DNA of 64,000 nt from JBGQOJ01 sp052119585 (GTDB taxonomy: Bacteria; Pseudomonadota; Alphaproteobacteria; Rhodobacterales; Rhodobacteraceae): contig NZ_JBGQOJ010000002.1 in assembly GCF_052119585.1 (NCBI RefSeq), positions 124,001 to 188,000 on the forward strand, given 5' to 3'. A program made the translations under genes and the position numbers. The notes under the pieces are model-generated. The model was not told the origin of the DNA. It was given only the letters and a program-made list of their open reading frames with translations, and ran no database searches. Shown piece after piece: positions 1-7,902 of this stretch (position 1 is its first letter; every line of letters starts with the position of its first letter).

Positions 1-489
1 CGATCCGTCCTCGGCATAATCCAGCAGCGCCTTGAAGAACGGCGGCTGAATGCCCTCCAGATAGGCCTTGGCCTCGCGGATGATGTGGCGGGCCACGAAT
101 TCCGGCGTGTCCTCGAACATGTGGATGAAGCCGTGCAACTCGCGCAGGATGTCGTTGGGCAGGTGGCGGCTGGTCTTGGTCTCGCCGTAGACGTAGATCG
201 GCACGTCCTCGTTTTTCCAGCGCACTTCCTCGATGAAGCTGCGCAGGTTCACGACCGCCGGGTCAAGATCGGGGCCGGGGCTGAATTCCTCATCGTCGAT
301 CGACAGGACAAATGCGCTGGCGCGCGACTGCTGCTGCGCGAATTTCGACAGGTCGCCATAGCTGGTAACCCCCAGCACCTCGAACCCTTCCTTTTCGATC
401 GCTTCGGCCATGGCACGGATGCCAAGACCCGACGAGTTTTCGGAACGGAAATCTTCGTCGATGATGACGATGGGAAAGCGGAACTTCAT
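1..489 (-). CDS. Orn/Lys/Arg decarboxylase, N-terminal part (runs off left edge)
   Basis: Reading leftward from ATG at 489, 163 codons stay open to the window edge, so only the N-terminus is present. The product starts MKFRFPIVIIDEDF and contains SYGDLSKFAQQQSR and LSIDDEEFSPG, which I recognise as the response-regulator-like wing domain at the N-terminus of the PLP-dependent Orn/Lys/Arg decarboxylase family of Rhodobacterales. The full enzyme would decarboxylate a basic amino acid to a diamine for polyamine synthesis; the PLP-lysine lies outside the window, so substrate cannot be judged. A GAGGAGAG ribosome site sits about 5 nt before the start. It faces away from the next operon; a 14-bp palindrome lies 137 bp upstream. 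Confidence 0.8.
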   Translation of the reverse strand, partial: MKFRFPIVIIDEDFRSENSSGLGIRAMAEAIEKEGFEVLGVTSYGDLSKFAQQQSRASAFVLSIDDEEFSPGPDLDPAVVNLRSFIEEVRWKNEDVPIYVYGETKTSRHLPNDILRELHGFIHMFEDTPEFVARHIIREAKAYLEGIQPPFFKALLDYAEDGS

Positions 490-814
490 GGATCTCTCCT
501 CGGGGAACTACGGATGGGAAACGCATAGCATGCTGGATGGGTTCCGCCTTTGGCCGCGGGTCATTTTGCGACGGTGTTCCGGACCGTTGTTTCTGGTGTT
601 GGGGGCAGCGTCAAGGGGGGGCGATCATCACGCGTGATGCTTTGGCCAGCAGACCGATCCGTCCCGTGGCAAAGGGGCTGCGCTGCGGCCCGTGCGGGAA
701 ACGGGGCCATCGGAGCGATCCGCGGCTTTGGATAGGCTTTTTCGGAAACATGGCCTTTTGGGACTGCCGGGCCGGGTATTCTGGCTGGGCAACCTGACCG
801 GGCAGACCGGGGGA
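490..814. other. Intergenic region, no gene seen
   Basis: This stretch lies between the decarboxylase start and the 3' end of the tautomerase gene. Short open frames on both strands have no family resemblance and no ribosome site. The only clear structure is the perfect palindrome at 626-639, listed separately. I see no convincing terminator for the tautomerase operon. Confidence 0.5.
626..639. promoter_or_regulatory. Perfect 14-bp palindrome CATCACGCGTGATG, candidate operator
   Basis: CATCACGCGTGATG equals its own reverse complement. It lies in the non-coding region 137 bp upstream of the decarboxylase start, the expected range for a promoter-proximal dimeric repressor or activator site. 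No cognate regulator is adjacent, so the function is inferred only from symmetry and position. Confidence 0.35.
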
Positions 815-1873
815 TCAGGTCAGGGTGTCAAAGACCCGCCCGTCGAACAGCTTGCGCGCGGTGCGCAATGTTCCTGCGCCGGTGATCCGGCCAGAGGCGT
901 CGGTCACGATCAGCACCTCGGCCGCACCGCCCGGATGTTCGATCCCGAAGCGGCCATCGGTGGGCAGATCTGCCAGACCGGCGGCGGGGCTGTCGGGCAA
1001 AAGGCAGGCCGTGGCCACGCTGACAGCGGCGAACACCCCGATGGTGGCGTGGCAGCGGTGCGGAATGAAGCTGCGCGTGTTGATCGCGCCACCCTGCGTG
1101 GCCCGCGACACCAGCGTCATCTTCGGCACGGTTTTATCGGCCACATCCCCGAGGTTCATCAACGGACCCGCGATCAGCCGGATCGCCTCGATCCGCGCCT
1201 TCAGGGCGGTGTCTGCATCCAGCGCGTCGCGGCTTTCCTGCCCCGTCAGGCCGAAATCAGCGGCCCGCATCACCACAATCGGCATACCGTTGTCGATCAG
1301 GGTGCAGTCCACGCCCTCGATCACATCCACAGCATTGCCCGAGGGCAAAAGCGCCCCGCACATCGAGCCTGCTATGTTCTGGAACAGCAGCGGCACGGGG
1401 GCATGGGTGCCGGGCACGCCGTCGATTGCCGCATCCCCGTCATACCGCACGCGGCCATCGGGTGTTTGAATGTGCGCGGTCGCGACCTCGCCTGTGTTCA
1501 GCATATGGATGCGAACAGGGGTGACGGGACCGGCGACAGGCACCAGCCCGCGCTCGATCGCGGCGGGACCTGCGGCGGCCAGGATATTGCCGCAGCCCTG
1601 TGCGTCGCTGACAAGGGGCTGATCGACATAGACTTGCAGGAACAGATAATCGACATCGGCATCGGGCCGAGAGGGCGGCGACAGGATCGCAACCTTCGAG
1701 GTCAGCGGGTCCGCCCCGCCGATCCCGTCGATCTGGCGCGGATCGGGCGAGCCCATGATCCGCAGCAGCAGCGCGTCGCGCATGGCCGGGTCTGTCGGCA
1801 AGTCCGAGGCAAGAAAGCAGGCGCCCTTCGATGTGCCGCCCCGCATCCAGAGGCAGGGGATGCCCTCAGACAT
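815..1873 (-). CDS. galD: 4-oxalomesaconate tautomerase (GalD/PrpF family)
   Basis: 352 aa. PrpF-family proteins have a diaminopimelate-epimerase-like fold and move a double bond without metal or cofactor. GalD interconverts the keto and enol forms of 4-oxalomesaconate in gallate/protocatechuate meta-cleavage. Visible hallmarks are MRGGTSKG near residue 10, IDGIGGADPLTSK near 48, and a DAQGCGN block near 90 with the conserved Cys and Asn. The ATG at 1873 overlaps the aldolase stop by 8 nt, showing translational coupling. It is the last gene of a four-gene minus-strand operon whose other members match neighbouring steps, which favours GalD over other PrpF relatives (methylaconitate isomerase, for example). 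Confidence 0.8.
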   Translation of the reverse strand: MSEGIPCLWMRGGTSKGACFLASDLPTDPAMRDALLLRIMGSPDPRQIDGIGGADPLTSKVAILSPPSRPDADVDYLFLQVYVDQPLVSDAQGCGNILAAAGPAAIERGLVPVAGPVTPVRIHMLNTGEVATAHIQTPDGRVRYDGDAAIDGVPGTHAPVPLLFQNIAGSMCGALLPSGNAVDVIEGVDCTLIDNGMPIVVMRAADFGLTGQESRDALDADTALKARIEAIRLIAGPLMNLGDVADKTVPKMTLVSRATQGGAINTRSFIPHRCHATIGVFAAVSVATACLLPDSPAAGLADLPTDGRFGIEHPGGAAEVLIVTDASGRITGAGTLRTARKLFDGRVFDTLT

Positions 1874-2537
1874 ATTTCAGTCCCTTTTCGGCCAGCCTTG
1901 GGCGCATGCCGTAAATATCCAACCCCAGTTCACCGCTGGCCAGCCTGATGCGCTTTGCCTCTTCAGCGGCGAGGCGGGTGTTGGCCGCCGCCAGCACGGT
2001 CGCGGCATCGGCGCATTTGACCACGCAGACCCCGTCGTCATCGGCAACAATCACATCGCCCGCCTCGATCAAGGCACCGGCACAGACGATCGGCACATTC
2101 ACCGAGCCGACGGTCTCCTTGACCGTTCCCTGCGCCGAGATCGCCTTTGACCAGACCGGAAAGCCCATCGCGGTCAGGTCGCGGATGTCGCGCACACCGG
2201 CGTCGATGATCAACCCGCAGCATCCCCGCGCGATGGCCGATGTCGCCAGAAGATCACCGAAATAGCCGGTGTCGCAGGGCGAGGTGGGGGCAAGGACCAG
2301 CAGGTCGCCCCGTTGCAGTTGTTCGATGGCGACGTGAAGCATCCAGTTGTCACCGGGGGGCGCGCTGATCGTCACTGCGGACCCGGCCACCTGTGCCCCC
2401 GCATAAATCGGCCGCATATGGCTGGCCAGCATCCCGGTGCGCCCCTGTGCCTCGTGCACGGTTGCGACGCCGGCGGCGGCAAGGCCGTCGATCACCGATT
2501 GATCGGCGCGCGGGATATTCTGAACGACGATGCCCAT
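1866..2537 (-). CDS. RraA-fold HMG/CHA-type aldolase
   Basis: 223 aa from ATG 2537, chosen because AAAGGAG lies 7 nt upstream; an upstream in-frame start would run into the preceding gene. The metal-dependent RraA-like aldolases cleave 4-carboxy-4-hydroxy-2-oxoadipate (CHA) to pyruvate and oxaloacetate, the last step of gallate or protocatechuate 4,5-cleavage. The family core is visible: HEAQGRTG near 29, GDLLVLAP near 78, and GLIIDAGVRDIRDL near 109 with the R-D pair that binds substrate and metal. The start lies 1 nt after the dioxygenase stop and the stop overlaps galD. Family relatives include oxaloacetate decarboxylases, so CHA as substrate is inferred from context. Confidence 0.8.
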   Translation of the reverse strand: MGIVVQNIPRADQSVIDGLAAAGVATVHEAQGRTGMLASHMRPIYAGAQVAGSAVTISAPPGDNWMLHVAIEQLQRGDLLVLAPTSPCDTGYFGDLLATSAIARGCCGLIIDAGVRDIRDLTAMGFPVWSKAISAQGTVKETVGSVNVPIVCAGALIEAGDVIVADDDGVCVVKCADAATVLAAANTRLAAEEAKRIRLASGELGLDIYGMRPRLAEKGLKYV

Positions 2538-2538
2538 G

Positions 2539-3489
2539 TCAGAGCTCCTTTCTTGCTGGCGGGGTGCCATGGGTGTGGAAGGTCTCTATGGTTTTCAGCC
2601 CCCAGGCCTGACCTTTCCTGCGGTCCGCCTCGGTCCAGACGACCGGCTGCCAATCGGGGGCAAGGATCAGGCGGGCGCCGGAATTGGCCAGTTCCACCCG
2701 ATTGCCCGCCGGTTCCCAGACATAAAGGAAAAACGTGCCTTGAATGGCGTGCTTGTGCGGTCCGGTTTCGATATGGACCCCGTTTTCAAGAAAGATGTCA
2801 GCGGCGCGCAGGATGTCTTCGCGCGTGTCGGTGGCATAGGTGACATGATGCAGCCGCCCGTTGCCGCCGCCGTGTTCCTCGGTGCAGGCCAGATCGTAGG
2901 TCTTGTTGTTCACCGTGAACCAGCATCCGCCGATCCGGCCATTGTCCATCTGGATCAACTCGGTCACGCGGGACCCAAGACAGGTTTCCATGAACCGCCG
3001 GAATTCGGCCACATCTGTTGCCAACAGGTTCAGGTGGTCGATGCGGCGCGGGCAGGCGCCCCGGCCATGATAGCGCTGCGCCATGTTTTTCAGCGCGGGT
3101 TTCTCGGCGTCGGGGGCGGCGTATTTCACCGTGTCCCAGTAGACCTCGAAGATATGCCCGAAGGGGTCCTCGAACCGGAAGGCGCGCCCGTGGCCCGCGT
3201 CGCCCGTGGTCCAGCCGTGCACCTTGTAGCCCGACGCCTCGATCACGGCGACGCGGGCCATCAACGCAGTTTGCGATGCGGCGCGGTAGGCGATGTGCCC
3301 GACGCCCGTTGTCGTGTGGCGGGTCAGTTTCAGGCTGTGGAATTCGTAGTCATCCCAGGCCCGCAGATAAGCCGATGTTGCGTCCTCGGCGGACAGGGTC
3401 AGGCCGTAGACCCGCGTAAAGAAATCCAGGCTTTCGTCGTAGCGGTCTGTGTAGATCTCGACATGGCCAAGATGCGCGATGTCGTTCAT
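2539..3489 (-). CDS. VOC-family extradiol (catechol 2,3-dioxygenase-type) ring-cleavage dioxygenase
   Basis: 316 aa with two vicinal-oxygen-chelate halves, HLGHVEIYTDRYDESL at the N-terminus and RIDHLNLLATDV near 149. Candidate Fe(II) ligands follow the family pattern: His in RIDHLNL, His in LHHVTYAT and Glu in NRVELANSG. Such enzymes cleave a catechol beside its two hydroxyls. Its place between a GalB-type hydratase (ATGA overlap at 3486-3489) and the aldolase and tautomerase suggests a carboxylated substrate, gallate- or protocatechuate-like, giving an oxalomesaconate-type product. Known gallate and protocatechuate 4,5-dioxygenases belong to the unrelated LigB family, so the pairing is unusual. 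The exact substrate is not readable from sequence. Confidence 0.75.
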   Translation of the reverse strand: MNDIAHLGHVEIYTDRYDESLDFFTRVYGLTLSAEDATSAYLRAWDDYEFHSLKLTRHTTTGVGHIAYRAASQTALMARVAVIEASGYKVHGWTTGDAGHGRAFRFEDPFGHIFEVYWDTVKYAAPDAEKPALKNMAQRYHGRGACPRRIDHLNLLATDVAEFRRFMETCLGSRVTELIQMDNGRIGGCWFTVNNKTYDLACTEEHGGGNGRLHHVTYATDTREDILRAADIFLENGVHIETGPHKHAIQGTFFLYVWEPAGNRVELANSGARLILAPDWQPVVWTEADRRKGQAWGLKTIETFHTHGTPPARKEL

Positions 3490-4220
3490 AGCTCGTCCAC
3501 CGTGCGCGGAAAGATCGACTGGAACCCTTCGGCATATTTACAATCCCGCCCGCCCGACTGACCGCCGGAATTGCGTTTGAAATGGTTGGCGCGCTGTTGG
3601 GCGACGCGGGTGTAATACTCCCACAGGTGCTCTTGCCCCTGCATACATTCGATCGCGGCGCGCTTTTTGTCCCAGACGTGGGTGATGTCCAGAAACGTAT
3701 CCGGCTTCCAGCCCATCTGCTCGGTCTGGTGCGGCTCGAACAGGTAAAGCTGTGGCGCACCCAGCACCTTTTCCCCCGGATTATGCCCCCAGGCCTGCGC
3801 GATCATCCGGCATTCCAGCGCAACCTGCGTCGTATACATGTGGTCGGTGTTGTAGGGGTCGTATTGCGAATGGGACAGCATGAAGGCCGGTTGAACCTTG
3901 CGGATCACATCAACGACCCTGTTCTTGTCGTCGCGGGTCAGTTCCAGCGGATAATCCCCCAGATCAAGGCAGACCAGATCGTGCACCCCCAGCGCCTCGG
4001 CGGCCGTCTCGGCCTCTTTGCGGCGGTTGTCCTTGACGCGGTCCAGCGTCATGCCGTCCTGCTTCCACAGCTTTGCACTTTCGCCGCGCTCGCCAAAGGA
4101 CAGGCACAGAACGGTGACATTGTAACCTTTGGCGGCATGGGCTGCGATTGCCCCGCCACAACGCCAGACAAAGTCGGCGGCATGGGCGCTGATCACCAAT
4201 GCGGTTTTGGATGCGGGCAT
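3486..4220 (-). CDS. galB: PIG-L-family 4-oxalomesaconate hydratase (GalB-like)
   Basis: 244 aa from ATG 4220, preceded by AAAAGGAG 7 nt upstream. A longer frame exists from a TTG at 4325 but lacks a ribosome site. The protein begins TALVISAHAADFVWRCGGA: the PIG-L/LmbE metal motif HxxD in the HAAD form, similar to GalB of the gallate pathway. A further His follows in NTDHMYTTQ. The family fold is a Zn-dependent deacetylase, but GalB hydrates the double bond of 4-oxalomesaconate to CHA, feeding the adjacent aldolase. It is the first gene of the operon and its stop overlaps the dioxygenase start as ATGA. Confidence 0.78.
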   Translation of the reverse strand: MPASKTALVISAHAADFVWRCGGAIAAHAAKGYNVTVLCLSFGERGESAKLWKQDGMTLDRVKDNRRKEAETAAEALGVHDLVCLDLGDYPLELTRDDKNRVVDVIRKVQPAFMLSHSQYDPYNTDHMYTTQVALECRMIAQAWGHNPGEKVLGAPQLYLFEPHQTEQMGWKPDTFLDITHVWDKKRAAIECMQGQEHLWEYYTRVAQQRANHFKRNSGGQSGGRDCKYAEGFQSIFPRTVDEL

Positions 4221-4380
4221 GGAACACTCCTTTTGGCCGGTTGCGTGGAATGTGCGGGGAAATCGTTGACTTGCCAAATTCGAAGGGCTGCCCAAAGCAT
4301 AAGTATAGGCTATAACGAGTAGCAACCCGATAGGGTCCTGTGTCAGGTTTCAGGCGAAGCAAACCCAAGGAGTGACGTCA
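4221..4380. promoter_or_regulatory. Divergent promoter region with palindrome TATAG-G-CTATA (4304-4314)
   Basis: The 160 bp separate the ring-cleavage operon (minus) from the dehydrogenase-LysR genes (plus). An 11-bp palindrome TATAGGCTATA lies at 4304-4314 in an AT-rich island. Read on the minus strand, TATACT at 4307-4302 resembles a -10 box for the galB operon. LysR regulators usually bind such divergent regions and one is encoded just downstream, so this is the best candidate for its site. No convincing -35 was found. Confidence 0.45.
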
Positions 4381-5277
4381 ATGAGCGAAACGACACGATC
4401 CGCCGGAACACTGGCTTTTATCGGCTTCGGGGAGGCGGGCAGCGCCTTTGTGTCCGGGTTCGCCGAGAGCGTTGCACCCGTTTCATCCGCCTATGACATC
4501 AAGCTTGGCAATACCGAGGCCGCAGGTCCGGTGCGGGCAGCCATGCAGGCCCTTGGCGTGCGCGAGGGGCGATCACCGGAGGACGCGATGCGCGGCGCGG
4601 ATCTGGTGTTTTGCGTTGTGACCGCAGACCAGGCGGTGGCGGCGGCCAGGGCGGCGGCCCCGCATCTGCCGCAAGGGGCGATGTGGCTTGACTGCAATTC
4701 CTGCGCGCCGGGGGCGAAACGACAGGCCGCAGCGGTGATCGAAAGCTATGGCGGCATCTATGTGGATGTGGCGGTCATGGCCCCCGTCCACCCCAAAAAA
4801 CACCGTGTGCCATTGCTGCTGGCGGGGCCAGAAGCACAGGCGGCGGCCCTGCGTCTGGCCGCCCTTGGCATGACCCCGACCGTTGCGGGCCTTGAGGTGG
4901 GGCAGGCGTCGACCATCAAGATGCTGCGCTCGGTGATGATAAAGGGCATGGAGGCGCTGACTGCGGAATGCGTGCTGGCGGCCCGAAAGGCGGGCGTCCA
5001 AGAGGCCGTCATCGGTTCGCTTCAGGCGTCCGATCCGGCCACGGACTGGACCGCGCGGTCGGCCTATAATCTGGAACGGATGGCGGTGCACGGCCAGCGC
5101 CGCGCGGCGGAAATGCGCGAGGTTGTCCAGACCCTGCGCGACCTTGATCTGCCCGCGCGTATGGCGGCGGCGACGGCGGAATGGCAGGATCAGATCGGCG
5201 CGGCACAGCCGCCGATGTCGGGTGCCGGACTGCTGGAACGGGCCGATGCGGTTCTTGCGGCTTTGGGTAAAACATGA
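4381..5277 (+). CDS. NAD(P)-dependent dehydrogenase, 6PGDH/beta-hydroxyacid type with DUF1932-like C-terminus
   Basis: 298 aa from ATG 4381, with AAGGAG 8 nt upstream (a GTG at 4372 would overlap this site). A Rossmann fold begins at once: LAFIGFGEAGSAFVSGF, a GxGxxG variant. MWLDCNSCAPGAKRQ near 101 matches the substrate loop of 3-hydroxyisobutyrate-type dehydrogenases, and STIKMLRSVMIKGMEAL near 179 holds the catalytic Lys region (KMxRS..KG). The C-terminus looks like the helical DUF1932 domain. The product overlaps the LysR start (ATGA at 5274-5277) and diverges from the ring-cleavage operon, so an oxidation or reduction of an intermediate or a 2-hydroxyacid is likely; the substrate is unknown. 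Confidence 0.7.
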   Translation: MSETTRSAGTLAFIGFGEAGSAFVSGFAESVAPVSSAYDIKLGNTEAAGPVRAAMQALGVREGRSPEDAMRGADLVFCVVTADQAVAAARAAAPHLPQGAMWLDCNSCAPGAKRQAAAVIESYGGIYVDVAVMAPVHPKKHRVPLLLAGPEAQAAALRLAALGMTPTVAGLEVGQASTIKMLRSVMIKGMEALTAECVLAARKAGVQEAVIGSLQASDPATDWTARSAYNLERMAVHGQRRAAEMREVVQTLRDLDLPARMAAATAEWQDQIGAAQPPMSGAGLLERADAVLAALGKT

Positions 5278-6476
5278 AGCAAAACCTGCGCCATCTTCGG
5301 GTTTTTGTGAACGTCGTGCGGGAATCGTCCGTGACCCGCGCCGCAGAGATGTGCAACCTGTCGCAACCCGCCGTGACGCAGGCGATTGCCAAGCTGGAAT
5401 GCCTTGCCGGACAGCCGCTGTTCCACCACGGGGTGCAGGGGTTGTTCGTGAACGAGGCGGGCGAGATGCTGGGGCGGCGCGTCGAACGGGCGCTGTCGTT
5501 TCTGGATCATGCGATGGCCACCTGTTCGCCGCGCCTTAGCCTGACCGCGACCACCGCCCAGTTGAACGCGCTGGTCGCCGTGCGCGAGATGGAGAACTTT
5601 ACCCTTGCGGCGCGGCATCTCGGGATTGCGCAGCCGACGGTGCACCGCGCGGTCACGCAGCTTGAATCCGAAGTGGGCAAACCGCTGTTCGAACGCACCC
5701 CTTCGGGCATGCGACCGACCCGCATTTGCCGCGCGCTTGCCGATTCCGCACAGCTTGCCTTTGCGGAACTGGACCAGGCCGCGATGGAGCTGGCAGAGCG
5801 GTGCGGGCGCGAGGTCGGGCGGATTGTCGTCGGGGCCATGCCGCTTGCCCGGTCCTATATTCTGCCCGGCGCGATCACCCGGTTCAGACGGTCACGGCCC
5901 AAGGTGCCAATCCGCATCGACGAAGGGTCTTATGACGATCTTCTCAGCGGGTTGCGGCGCGGAGAAATCGACTTTCTGATCGGTGCGCTGCGTGATCCCT
6001 TGCCGATTGCCGATGTTCAACAGCACCGCCTGTTCGATGACGATCTGGTGCTTGTCGTCGGGCCGGATCATCCGCTGGCCGCGCGGGATGGCATCACGCT
6101 TGCGGATCTGGCGGCTTTTCCGTGGATCGTGGCCCGCCCCGGCGCACCGACGCGCAGCCTGTTCGACAACCTGTTCAAGGGGCAGCCGAACGGGCCACCG
6201 GACCAGATCGTCGAAACCGGATCGTTGATTTTCATGCGCCAACTGGTCCGCCAAAGCGACCATGTCGGGTGCATTTCCCGTATTCAGGCGGCTGCGGACA
6301 TATCCTACGGGCTTATCACGCCGTTGAAATTCACGTTGCCCGACAGCTCTCGTGCGATCGGGGTCACGACGCGGACATACTGGTTTCCCACGCCTGCGCA
6401 ACGGGCGTTTCTGGACGAAGTCGGTCACAGCAGCCCAGTCCAGGCAGGCGCGGCCGTCATGGAATTTATAGCTTAA
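5274..6476 (+). CDS. LysR-type regulator with two N-terminal helix-turn-helix domains
   Basis: 400 aa, about 100 more than a normal LysR protein. The extra length is a second DNA-binding domain. The first covers residues 1-62 (VTRAAEMCNLSQPAVTQAI); the second, near 93-152, repeats the pattern (FTLAARHLGIAQPTVHRAV, then VGKPLFERTPSGM). The periplasmic-binding-like effector domain follows from about 180 to 395 (GRIVVGAMPLARSYILPGA, FDDDLVLVVGPDHPLA). It is coupled to the upstream dehydrogenase by an ATGA overlap. Its likely role is effector-dependent control of the divergent ring-cleavage operon and of the transporter operon downstream. Frame and GC pattern are continuous, so it is not two genes joined by error. 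Confidence 0.85.
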   Translation: MKQNLRHLRVFVNVVRESSVTRAAEMCNLSQPAVTQAIAKLECLAGQPLFHHGVQGLFVNEAGEMLGRRVERALSFLDHAMATCSPRLSLTATTAQLNALVAVREMENFTLAARHLGIAQPTVHRAVTQLESEVGKPLFERTPSGMRPTRICRALADSAQLAFAELDQAAMELAERCGREVGRIVVGAMPLARSYILPGAITRFRRSRPKVPIRIDEGSYDDLLSGLRRGEIDFLIGALRDPLPIADVQQHRLFDDDLVLVVGPDHPLAARDGITLADLAAFPWIVARPGAPTRSLFDNLFKGQPNGPPDQIVETGSLIFMRQLVRQSDHVGCISRIQAAADISYGLITPLKFTLPDSSRAIGVTTRTYWFPTPAQRAFLDEVGHSSPVQAGAAVMEFIA

Positions 6477-6529
6477 GTCAATCATCCGGCGCGGCCCGCA
6501 GAGGCAGGTTCACTAAAAAAGTTTCATTT

Positions 6530-6573
6530 TTGACGGGATCGCTATAGCTTTTTGTTATGAAGTCGTACGTCTT
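6530..6573 (+). promoter_or_regulatory. Candidate promoter and palindromic operator of the transporter operon
   Basis: TTGACG at 6530-6535 is followed after 17 nt by TGTTAT at 6553-6558, a good sigma-70-like spacing. Directly downstream, at 6560-6573, AAG-t-CGTACG-t-CTT is a palindrome apart from its two t positions. The site lies between the LysR stop and the receptor gene start, leaving a leader of about 150 nt. A regulator binding here would cover the transcription start. Consensus match and symmetry are the only evidence. Confidence 0.4.
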
Positions 6574-6715
6574 TTGAAATTGATGAAGGCTGCGTATCTG
6601 CGACGTTGATCCGGGATGGTATTCCGGTGCAGGCTGTCCCTGCATGCGGTCGAAGATGTCGCAAAGTGCCGCGACCGGACAGGACGCCAAAAAAGAAATC
6701 CATGGGAGGATGACA

Positions 6716-7825
6716 ATGATGAAACTTAACCTACTGAAACGCACGGTTGGTGCGCTTGCTGTCGCAGGTGTTGCGGCTTTCGGGCTAGGCGGGGCTGCGC
6801 AGGCTGAAAGCCACAGCGTTGATCTGGCGGGAAAAACTGTTGATTTTGTGATTCCGTTTTCGGAATCCGGCGGGTCTGCCCGCTGGGCGAACTTTTTTGC
6901 GCCACTGCTGACAGAGGCATTGCCGGGGAACCCGACCGTGGTTGTGCGGTATCGTCCCGGCGCGGGATCGACCGAAGGCGCGAACTGGTTCCAACAGCAG
7001 ACCACCGATGATGGCACGCTGATTTTCGGCACGTCCGGGTCCACGCAATTCCCCTATCTTCTGGGGGATCCGCGCGTTCGCTACGAATACAAGGACTGGC
7101 AGGTCGTTCTGGCCTCTGGCACGGGCGGGGTCGTCTTTTTGCCACCGGATCTGGGCGCAAAGTTCAACGGCAGCGCCGAGGGTCTTCAGGGCGAGAATTT
7201 CCTTTACGGATCGCAAGGCGCCACCACGCTGGACCTTGTGCCGCTGCTGGCGTTCAAAATGCTTGGCCTGACGGTTGATCCGGTTTTCGGCATCAAGGGG
7301 CGGGGCGATGGCCGTCTGATGTTCGAGCGCGGCGAGGCGAATATCGACTATCAGACATCCTCTGCCTATCTGAAAAGCGTTGTTCCGCTGGTCGAGCAGG
7401 GTCTGGCCGTGCCGATTTTCAGCTGGGGCGCGCTGGATGAAAGCGGCGCGATTGTCCGCGATCCGACCTTCCCCGAACTGCCAAGCTTCAAGGAGGTCTG
7501 CGAGGCGACAGCCGGTTGCGAGACCAGCGGTGTGGCTTGGGATGCGTTCAAGGCGTTCTTCATCTCGGGCTTTGCTGCGCAAAAGATGGTTTATCTGCCG
7601 GGGTCGGCCAGCCCGGCTGTCGTCGACACCTACACCGCAGCACTGCAAGCCGCGATCGCGCGCCCTGACTTTGCTGCGATTGCCGCCGACGAGCTTGGCG
7701 TTTACCCCCAGTTGACTGGGGCCGCCGCGCAAAGCGCGAACGAGCAGGCGACCGCAGTGTCGCCAGAGGCAAAGGCCTATGTGCTGGACTGGCTGAAAGA
7801 GGCCTACGGCGTAACGATGCAGTAA
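6716..7825 (+). CDS. Tripartite tricarboxylate transporter, periplasmic receptor (TctC-like)
   Basis: 369 aa from ATG 6716, with GGGAGG 6 nt upstream; the longer frame from 6644 would destroy the signal peptide. A typical Sec signal is visible (MMKLNLLKRTVGALAVAG... ending AAQA-ES near residue 30). The mature part begins VDLAGKTVDFVIPFSESGG, the TctC-like opening strand, with YRPGAGSTEGANWF near 81. Such receptors bind di- or tricarboxylates or aromatic acids for Na+/H+-driven uptake by TctAB. It leads a four-gene operon. Beside a meta-cleavage pathway it probably binds an aromatic acid or a related carboxylate, but the ligand cannot be read from sequence. Confidence 0.85.
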   Translation: MMKLNLLKRTVGALAVAGVAAFGLGGAAQAESHSVDLAGKTVDFVIPFSESGGSARWANFFAPLLTEALPGNPTVVVRYRPGAGSTEGANWFQQQTTDDGTLIFGTSGSTQFPYLLGDPRVRYEYKDWQVVLASGTGGVVFLPPDLGAKFNGSAEGLQGENFLYGSQGATTLDLVPLLAFKMLGLTVDPVFGIKGRGDGRLMFERGEANIDYQTSSAYLKSVVPLVEQGLAVPIFSWGALDESGAIVRDPTFPELPSFKEVCEATAGCETSGVAWDAFKAFFISGFAAQKMVYLPGSASPAVVDTYTAALQAAIARPDFAAIAADELGVYPQLTGAAAQSANEQATAVSPEAKAYVLDWLKEAYGVTMQ

Positions 7826-7843
7826 TGCACTGATGTGTCGACT

Positions 7844-7871
7844 TCCCCTGCGCGGGCAACCGGGCAGGGGA
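7844..7871 (+). terminator. Intercistronic hairpin between receptor and membrane subunit genes
   Basis: TCCCCTGC at 7844-7851 pairs perfectly with GCAGGGGA at 7864-7871 around a 12-nt loop, and is followed by TTTGCTATTTT. It sits 19 nt after the receptor stop and ends shortly before the TctAB ribosome site (TAGGAG, 7889-7894). A partial terminator here would give more receptor than membrane protein, a common arrangement in binding-protein transport operons. Confidence 0.6.
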
Positions 7872-7902
7872 TTTGCTATTTTGGTCGCTAGGAGACCCCG
7901 GA

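Noticed and set aside
692..1948. Plus-strand 418-codon open frame
   Set aside because: Antisense shadow of galD and the aldolase; composition is Arg/His/Gly-rich without motifs, while the minus strand encodes recognised families.
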